DNA from: Candidatus Wolfebacteria bacterium GWA1_42_9
GTDB taxonomy: Bacteria > Patescibacteriota > Minisyncoccia > UBA6257 > JAGOQP01
DNA length: 6,390 nucleotides
Assembly (NCBI GenBank): GCA_001793775.1
Contig: MGIN01000016.1
Span: 4,158 to 10,547, forward strand
Reading direction: 5' to 3'
A program made the translations under genes and the position numbers. Under the pieces are notes generated by a model that saw nothing but the letters and a program-made list of their open reading frames with translations, was not told the DNA's origin and made no database searches. Below are positions 4,147-6,390 of this stretch, in pieces; the first letter of the stretch is position 1, and each line of letters opens with the position of its first letter.

Positions 4147-5361
4147 ATGAGTCTGCTCAAGCTAATATCGTCGGTAAAAAAAGTTAAAACAAGGGTGCTT
4201 TTTGTCAGTTTCAATGAAGAGGGGATGTCGTTGGAGAAAATAGTTTATCTTCCCGGTAAATCATCAGTCCGTTTTCCGTCGAGCCCTCGTTTAATTAAAG
4301 AAGTTACAGAAAAGAATTTTAGAAACAGCCGCAAGTTTAAAATCTGTCTGAAGTTGGTTTTCTTTCCTTTTCCTTACAAAATTGTCGTCAGCTTGTCTCG
4401 CTCTCACTGCCAATCCCGGTGTTCTCTTCTCGGATATAAAAGGGAAAGCCCCAAAAAATCTCTGACTATTGAAGAGATAAATTCTTTTCTTCTTCAAAAC
4501 CTTTGGAAATTAATTGAAACACAGAAGAAGGAACTGGTGCGGAAAAAAGAATTTGAAGAAATTGATGTTCTGTTGGTGGATAATACTGTTTGTGGCATCA
4601 AGATTGATAAAAAATTGGTTCCTCAAAATCTTCAGGATCTATCCGGCTTTTCTGGAAAGATTTTCAAAATCAATATTGCCCAAACTTTTGTTCAGAGGCT
4701 GATTTTTGCGGACTTTATTAAAACTATTCCCAAAAGAGCCAAACTGACGGCTTTTGCCGAAGAAGGAGTTAATTTAGCGACCGCTCTCTATCTGAAAAGA
4801 TTCTTTGAAGGTAAAAAATATGAAGAAGATGCTCCATTCCTTATTTTTGCTCTGAAAGAGAGGGAAACGGAAGTTTTTGTTTTTAACGGCCAATGTGTTC
4901 ATTCTTACGACCGTTTCCGTTTCGGTTTCAGAAATCTCTACCAGACGTTTAATAATTTATTGGGGGTAGATTTGACGGTTTTTGAAGGGATTATCAAGGT
5001 TTTGGAAACTGACCAGGTTTCTTTGAAAACGAAAAAATATTTTCTTGAGGTAATCAACAAAGAACTAAAAAACTTTTACAATGGGATTATTTCTTTGAGA
5101 AAAAATTGCCGCATCAGCAATTTTTATGTTGATGGGGGAAAGTTGGATGGTTTCTTGAGAAAATATGATAAAATTGCTCCGCTACTTATAATAAGGGAAG
5201 ACCTTTTTTTACCGTTTAAAGAACCGGATTCTAAAGAAAATCTCTATCTTCAATCGGACTTAGGCACTGTTTTGGAGGATAATTTTAGAAAAAGTTTGGT
5301 TAATAATTTGGCAATAAAATTAATTCGCTGGCTCATTCCCCATAATATACAAGTGGAATAG
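4147..5361 (+). CDS. Possible degenerate FtsA/PilM-like actin-fold protein
   Basis: This 404-residue protein is not firmly recognised. Some segments match the order of the FtsA/PilM fold. RVLFVSFNEEGMSLEKIVYL (16-35) could be the first beta-hairpin. GIKIDKKLVPQNLQDLSGFSGKIFKINI (150-177) resembles the FtsA stretch with PxGxxGxxLxV. KLTAFAEEGVNLATAL (199-214) is like the xxxEPxAxAxA segment. FLIFALKERETEVFVFNGQC (231-250) sits where FtsA has its DxGGGTT phosphate-binding loop. NFYVDGGKLDGFLRK (325-339) is like the late xLTGGxxxLPG motif. The glycine-rich nucleotide loops are absent, so ATP binding is doubtful. FtsA and PilM are cytoplasmic proteins tethered to the membrane in division or type IV pili. 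There is no signal peptide; the hydrophobic stretch near 68-82 is short. ATG 4147, 14 bases after alaS, is chosen over starts inside alaS; no Shine-Dalgarno is visible. Co-transcription with alaS is likely. Confidence 0.45.
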   Translation: MSLLKLISSVKKVKTRVLFVSFNEEGMSLEKIVYLPGKSSVRFPSSPRLIKEVTEKNFRNSRKFKICLKLVFFPFPYKIVVSLSRSHCQSRCSLLGYKRESPKKSLTIEEINSFLLQNLWKLIETQKKELVRKKEFEEIDVLLVDNTVCGIKIDKKLVPQNLQDLSGFSGKIFKINIAQTFVQRLIFADFIKTIPKRAKLTAFAEEGVNLATALYLKRFFEGKKYEEDAPFLIFALKERETEVFVFNGQCVHSYDRFRFGFRNLYQTFNNLLGVDLTVFEGIIKVLETDQVSLKTKKYFLEVINKELKNFYNGIISLRKNCRISNFYVDGGKLDGFLRKYDKIAPLLIIREDLFLPFKEPDSKENLYLQSDLGTVLEDNFRKSLVNNLAIKLIRWLIPHNIQVE

Positions 5362-5374
5362 CGTGATGTATAAT
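5346..5374 (+). promoter_or_regulatory. Candidate promoter of the zinc-ribbon gene
   Basis: TATACA (5346-5351), a 17-base spacer, then a perfect TATAAT (5369-5374). The -35 box matches TTGACA at 4 of 6 positions. It lies over the last codons of the preceding gene and would start transcription near 5381, leaving a leader of about 20 bases with no Shine-Dalgarno. This suggests the zinc-ribbon gene is expressed at least partly on its own. Confidence 0.5.
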
Positions 5375-5399
5375 AGTTGACAAGTTTCAGTGTATAAGT

Positions 5400-6390
5400 A
5401 TGAATTTGGAAACGAAGCAGTGCCAAAACTGCAAACAAAACTTCGTTATTGAACCGGAGGATTTTGATTTTTATAAGAAAATAAATGTCCCACCGCCGAC
5501 TTGGTGTCCGGAGTGCAGATTGCAAAGAAGAATAGTTTGGAGAAATATTAGATCTTTGAATAAAATAAAATGTTCAGCGCCTGGCCATCAAGAAGATATT
5601 ATATCTTTATATACTTCAAATAATAATGCCCCAGTATACTGTCAAGATTATTGGTGGTCTGATAACTGGAATCCAATAGATTACGGGAGAAGTTACGATT
5701 TCAGCCTTTCGTTTTTCGCGCAGTTTGCTTCTCTCGCTTCGGTTGTTCCTCGACCCAATATTACAAACAAAAACGCTGTCAATTCTGAATATGCTGTGGG
5801 AATTAATATAAAAAACTGCTACTTAGTATCCTCGGCTCTTGACTGTGAGAACTGTTCATTTTCTCAAAGTATTTATAAATCAAAGGATTGTCTTGATTCT
5901 TATAATTTACAAGAATCTGAATTATGCTACGAATGCATAAATTGTACTAAATCCTCTCGCCTATCTTTTTGTTACAATTCTCATAACTGTTTAGATTCCT
6001 CTTTTTTATCAAATTGTCGTAACTGTCGTAACTGTTTTGGATGCGTGAATCTACGCAACAAACAATATTATATTTTTAATGAACAATACACCAAGGATAG
6101 GTATAAAAAAGAGATTTTAAAAATAAATTCTGGTAATTACTCTGGTTTGCAAGACGCCAAATTGAATTTTAAAAAAGTGGTTTTAAATAACATACACAAG
6201 TATGCAAACTTGTTGAAATGTCAAAACGTTATTGGGGATTACGTTGAAAATTCAAAGAATAGTCAGTTTTGTTTTGATTCTCATAATCTCGAAAACTCCA
6301 AGTTTATAAATTGGTCCCACAGGGGCGGTTCCTCTAACTATGATTTAACTGTTTCCGGTAGTCATGAGCTTAGCTATGACGGTTCTGCTG
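5400..6390 (+). CDS. Zinc-ribbon protein with cysteine-rich repeats (3' end outside window)
   Basis: ATG at 5400-5402 opens a frame of 330 codons that runs off the window without a stop. Residues 8-39 form a zinc-ribbon-like module, C8-x2-C11 ... C36-x2-C39, containing the linker FYKKINVPPPTWCPECRLQR. Next comes an aromatic stretch, CQDYWWSDNWNPIDYG (81-96) and FSLSFFAQFASLASVVPRPN (101-120). From about residue 138 the protein is made of short irregular repeats with NC, DC and C-x2-C steps (Cys 140, 149, 152, 164, 176, 179, 182, 191, 197, 206, 209, 212, 215) and recurrent serine/asparagine, suggesting a solenoid or beta-helix. I associate this arrangement with an uncharacterised family common in CPR genomes; the match is from memory. 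There are 21 cysteines in the visible part and no signal peptide or membrane segment, so a cytoplasmic metal-binding protein is likely. Function is unknown; nucleic-acid or protein binding through the ribbon is a guess. Confidence 0.85.
   Translation, partial: MNLETKQCQNCKQNFVIEPEDFDFYKKINVPPPTWCPECRLQRRIVWRNIRSLNKIKCSAPGHQEDIISLYTSNNNAPVYCQDYWWSDNWNPIDYGRSYDFSLSFFAQFASLASVVPRPNITNKNAVNSEYAVGINIKNCYLVSSALDCENCSFSQSIYKSKDCLDSYNLQESELCYECINCTKSSRLSFCYNSHNCLDSSFLSNCRNCRNCFGCVNLRNKQYYIFNEQYTKDRYKKEILKINSGNYSGLQDAKLNFKKVVLNNIHKYANLLKCQNVIGDYVENSKNSQFCFDSHNLENSKFINWSHRGGSSNYDLTVSGSHELSYDGSA

Noticed and set aside
4291..4702. Short frames on both strands inside the FtsA/PilM-like gene
   Set aside because: They overlap the longer frame, have no signals and encode low-complexity Phe/Lys/Leu products.
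5377..5398. TTGACA with TATAAG as a promoter
   Set aside because: The spacer is only 10 bases, too short for sigma-70; TATACA-17-TATAAT just upstream fits better.
5250..5525. Minus-strand 91-codon frame across the 5361/5400 gene junction
   Set aside because: It overlaps two plus-strand genes and a probable promoter, with no ribosome-binding site.
1..6390. CRISPR array, transposase, integrase or phage genes
   Set aside because: No regularly spaced direct repeats and no such protein motifs on either strand.

Overview
The window looks like chromosomal DNA of a Candidate Phyla Radiation (Patescibacteria, probably Parcubacteria-like) bacterium. This rests on four things: AT-rich, lysine-rich genes with no visible Shine-Dalgarno sites; a dnaG-rpoD pair; a short alanyl-tRNA synthetase lacking its usual C-terminal part; and a cysteine-rich zinc-ribbon protein of a type I associate with these genomes. 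No database search was possible, so the taxonomic call is an inference. Stop codons are used in the standard way.

Layout. 1-315 is the 3' end of dnaG (primase). 316-588 is a spacer rich in inverted repeats. 589-1899 is rpoD, the primary sigma factor, with a strongly basic N-terminal tail of about 80 residues. 1900-2311 is a second spacer. It holds two hairpins just after rpoD and then, on the minus strand, a compact GC-rich gene unit (about 1995-2234): a near-consensus promoter, a perfect AGGAGG site, a 38-codon reading frame for a single-pass membrane peptide, and an intrinsic terminator. A 13-bp perfect inverted repeat follows just before alaS. 2312-4132 is alaS, with an in-frame repeat-derived insertion and no beta-barrel or C-Ala domain. 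4147-5361 encodes a protein resembling a degenerate FtsA/PilM-type actin-fold protein, probably co-transcribed with alaS. 5400 to the window end is an open reading frame for a zinc-ribbon, cysteine-repeat protein with its own probable promoter; its 3' end lies outside the window.

How the genes fit together. dnaG and rpoD are the replication-priming and transcription-initiation parts of the classical macromolecular-synthesis operon (rpsU-dnaG-rpoD in many bacteria). alaS adds a translation gene. The FtsA/PilM-like gene may act at the membrane, but this is uncertain.

Most unusual points: (1) the small GC-rich minus-strand gene at 2061-2177, which differs from every neighbour in base composition, third-position codon use and ribosome-binding site; (2) two hairpins of the same architecture, with base-pair covariation, starting one or two bases after the dnaG and rpoD stop codons; (3) a palindromic, internally repeated insertion inside the alaS catalytic domain.
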